The notes below the pieces were generated by a model. It saw only the letters and a program-made list of their open reading frames with translations, was not told the DNA's origin and ran no database searches. This document shows, one piece after another, positions 15,601-15,874 of a stretch of 15,874 bases of DNA (position 1 is the first letter of the stretch; every line of letters starts with the position of its first letter). The stretch is from Candidatus Firestoneibacteriota bacterium (lineage in GTDB: Bacteria > JACRDZ01): positions 1 to 15,874 of the forward strand of contig JACRDZ010000039.1 in NCBI GenBank assembly GCA_016212735.1, given 5' to 3'. Both the position numbers and the translations under genes were made by a program.

Positions 15601-15874
15601 GGTGAAATTTTAAAAGCAGTTGAGCTTTATGATAAAGTAATGCAAATAGATAAATTTTACCAGAATATTTCTAAGAATATTGGAAAATTGTATGCGCAAG
15701 CAGGAACATTATATTTTGATAAATCAGATTTTGATAAAGCTCGCGACTATTTTGAAAAAGCTGTAATAAATGGTTTTGAAAATGAAGATATTTATTACAA
15801 GATGGCAACTGTGTATGAAAACAGAGGTCTGTTTGATAAAGCTAAAAAATATTATGACAAAATCATAAAAAAAG
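12664..15874 (+). CDS. Giant cytoplasmic tetratricopeptide-repeat protein (3' partial)
   Basis: Open without a stop from ATG 12664 (AAAGAGG ribosome site at about 12650-12656) to the window edge, at least 1070 residues. There is no signal peptide or membrane segment, so it should be cytoplasmic. Residues 10-247 are seven textbook 34-residue TPRs (pattern YxxLGxxYxxKGxYxxAIxxYxKAxxIxPx, one every 34 residues). From residue 248 the pattern changes to ten modules of 75 residues (one is 76), plus a partial eleventh at the end. Each module is a 41-residue extended TPR plus a 34-residue TPR. No enzymatic domain is visible in the part present. It lies 66 bp after the DUF4159 gene. TPR solenoids usually scaffold protein complexes; the partner is unknown. 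Total length could be much greater, since the gene is cut by the window. Confidence 0.9.
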   Translation, partial: MAVSIEDHKKAEVHNALGVIYRKKGKYDRAIEEYQKALTYDPGYPLIYNNLGLIYFKKGMYDEAIDCYKKAIKIDPGYVLAYNKLGVVYSRKGHYKKALEVFQKAVEINTGYIEAYYNMALVYRHIKQYDDALNIYKKVIEIKPDYIPAHVNLGLAYKYKGEYEMAIKEYQKVLELDSSYIEIYVNLAIVYFLKGEYENAMHEFKSAIEKDHHNPISFYYLGMTYEACGDLENAIQEYKKVLEMEPHFQDVDNKIINVSVKVADALLNEKKIDEAIKQYKIATTIKKDLKIYLKIAQAQEAGEYWEEAVNTYEYLKENDPENKTKFNERIKELLLRVGDNAVLASKYLKGIEVFKKILKDYPDEIDIHFRLGTALFRVDKIDDALFEFKYIENKDPAWPGIKEKIDEISCSMVYSLIKMHKLDEAINKCKELLALNPESLELIYGLGIIYSEKNMNDEAIEIFEKIANKDVNFKNTKLKLVQLYINRAEYYVEKIKYQAAFDQYKKIIEIDPDNLECLYKVGVLYDKRKKFDEALEYYAKIFSKEKNYRDVVEKLKTIYLWKANIFFTERKEDDAIQYYFKILELEPHKSSLIYSKIANIYEKRNMFFEAVENYEKAIQNDPNMSGLIEKIQDIYFKIANEFVAQEHFVEAITHFEKILTYNPNRSDIFFEIGKCYNRRHVPIKAMEYFEKARQMKEKSPDLEKEMKEVLFELGDNYLKEHLFDKALEQFIKINTLYPNQPEFIFKLGYVYSSVLEFDNAIEQYKKLKEIKIDYPGLKSHLESAYIGKAEDLLEKDKPEDALLIYKEVLVISPQNIEVMYQMAGIYEKIGNRDESYSLYRKIYEVDRDFKDVDEILERINKEQVYKLFEEKKYDLAFEECTRLIKNDSNNARLHFILAEIYINKNEKEKALVEYEEVFKINESYAGIKNKLEEIYYINANTFLNDKKNKEAKNYFEKIIYINPDSIQALYNLGVIYENEGEILKAVELYDKVMQIDKFYQNISKNIGKLYAQAGTLYFDKSDFDKARDYFEKAVINGFENEDIYYKMATVYENRGLFDKAKKYYDKIIKK
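13405..15657 (+). repeat. Ten tandem 75-residue (225-bp) TPR super-modules
   Basis: Module starts are 13405, 13630, 13855, 14080, 14305, 14533, 14758, 14983, 15208 and 15433, with an eleventh beginning at 15658. All are 225 bp except the fifth (228 bp). Each begins with a Y/F/W-x-x-(V/L/I)-x-x-K-(L/I) like signature, has A/G-N/E/D near position 15-18, a Pro near 40 and a second TPR to position 75. Only the protein pattern is conserved; the DNA has diverged, so this is an old expansion. Confidence 0.8.

Overview
This is a very AT-rich bacterial window (around 70% AT by eye) with no plasmid, phage or transposase gene. The organism looks like an anaerobic or microaerophilic diderm from an uncultivated lineage. 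The signs are a flavodiiron-type oxygen-binding domain, a U32 peptidase-like protein, a large exported YVTN/choice-of-anchor D protein with a CFI-box-like tail, a DUF4159 protein and a huge TPR protein. I cannot place it in a phylum from the sequence alone.

Layout. Positions 1-2389 (+) hold the 3' part of a di-iron metallo-beta-lactamase/nucleotidyl-cyclase fusion, then hemG/hemY-type porphyrinogen oxidase coupled by an ATGA overlap. Positions 2381-2589 are a convergent gap with direct repeats and several hairpins. Positions 2590-8077 are a minus-strand operon read leftwards: a secreted 1175-residue beta-propeller/ASH-repeat protein, a U32-family protein and an AlkA-like DNA glycosylase, spaced +2 bp and -4 bp. 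Positions 8078-8903 form a gene graveyard with the operon promoter, a four-helix-bundle remnant (-) and a ModA-like binding-protein remnant (+). Positions 8904-9678 (+) are coaX, split by one extra C. Positions 9671-10810 (-) are hemW, convergent with coaX and overlapping it by 8 bp. Positions 10907-12597 (+) have a near-consensus promoter, a structured leader, an exported two-PDZ protein, a long-loop terminator and an exported DUF4159 protein. Position 12664 to the window end (+) is a TPR protein of at least 1070 residues that runs off the edge.

How the genes fit together. Porphyrinogen oxidase and HemW both serve haem, and the O2-binding di-iron domain beside the oxidase suggests a link to oxygen or redox state (inference). 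CoaX feeds coenzyme A synthesis. The PDZ, DUF4159 and TPR genes run in the same direction; the first two are predicted to be exported, and the TPR protein has no signal peptide.

The most unusual item is the TPR protein. Seven standard 34-residue repeats are followed by ten modules of almost exactly 75 residues and a partial eleventh. I found no clear defence system, CRISPR array or RNA gene.
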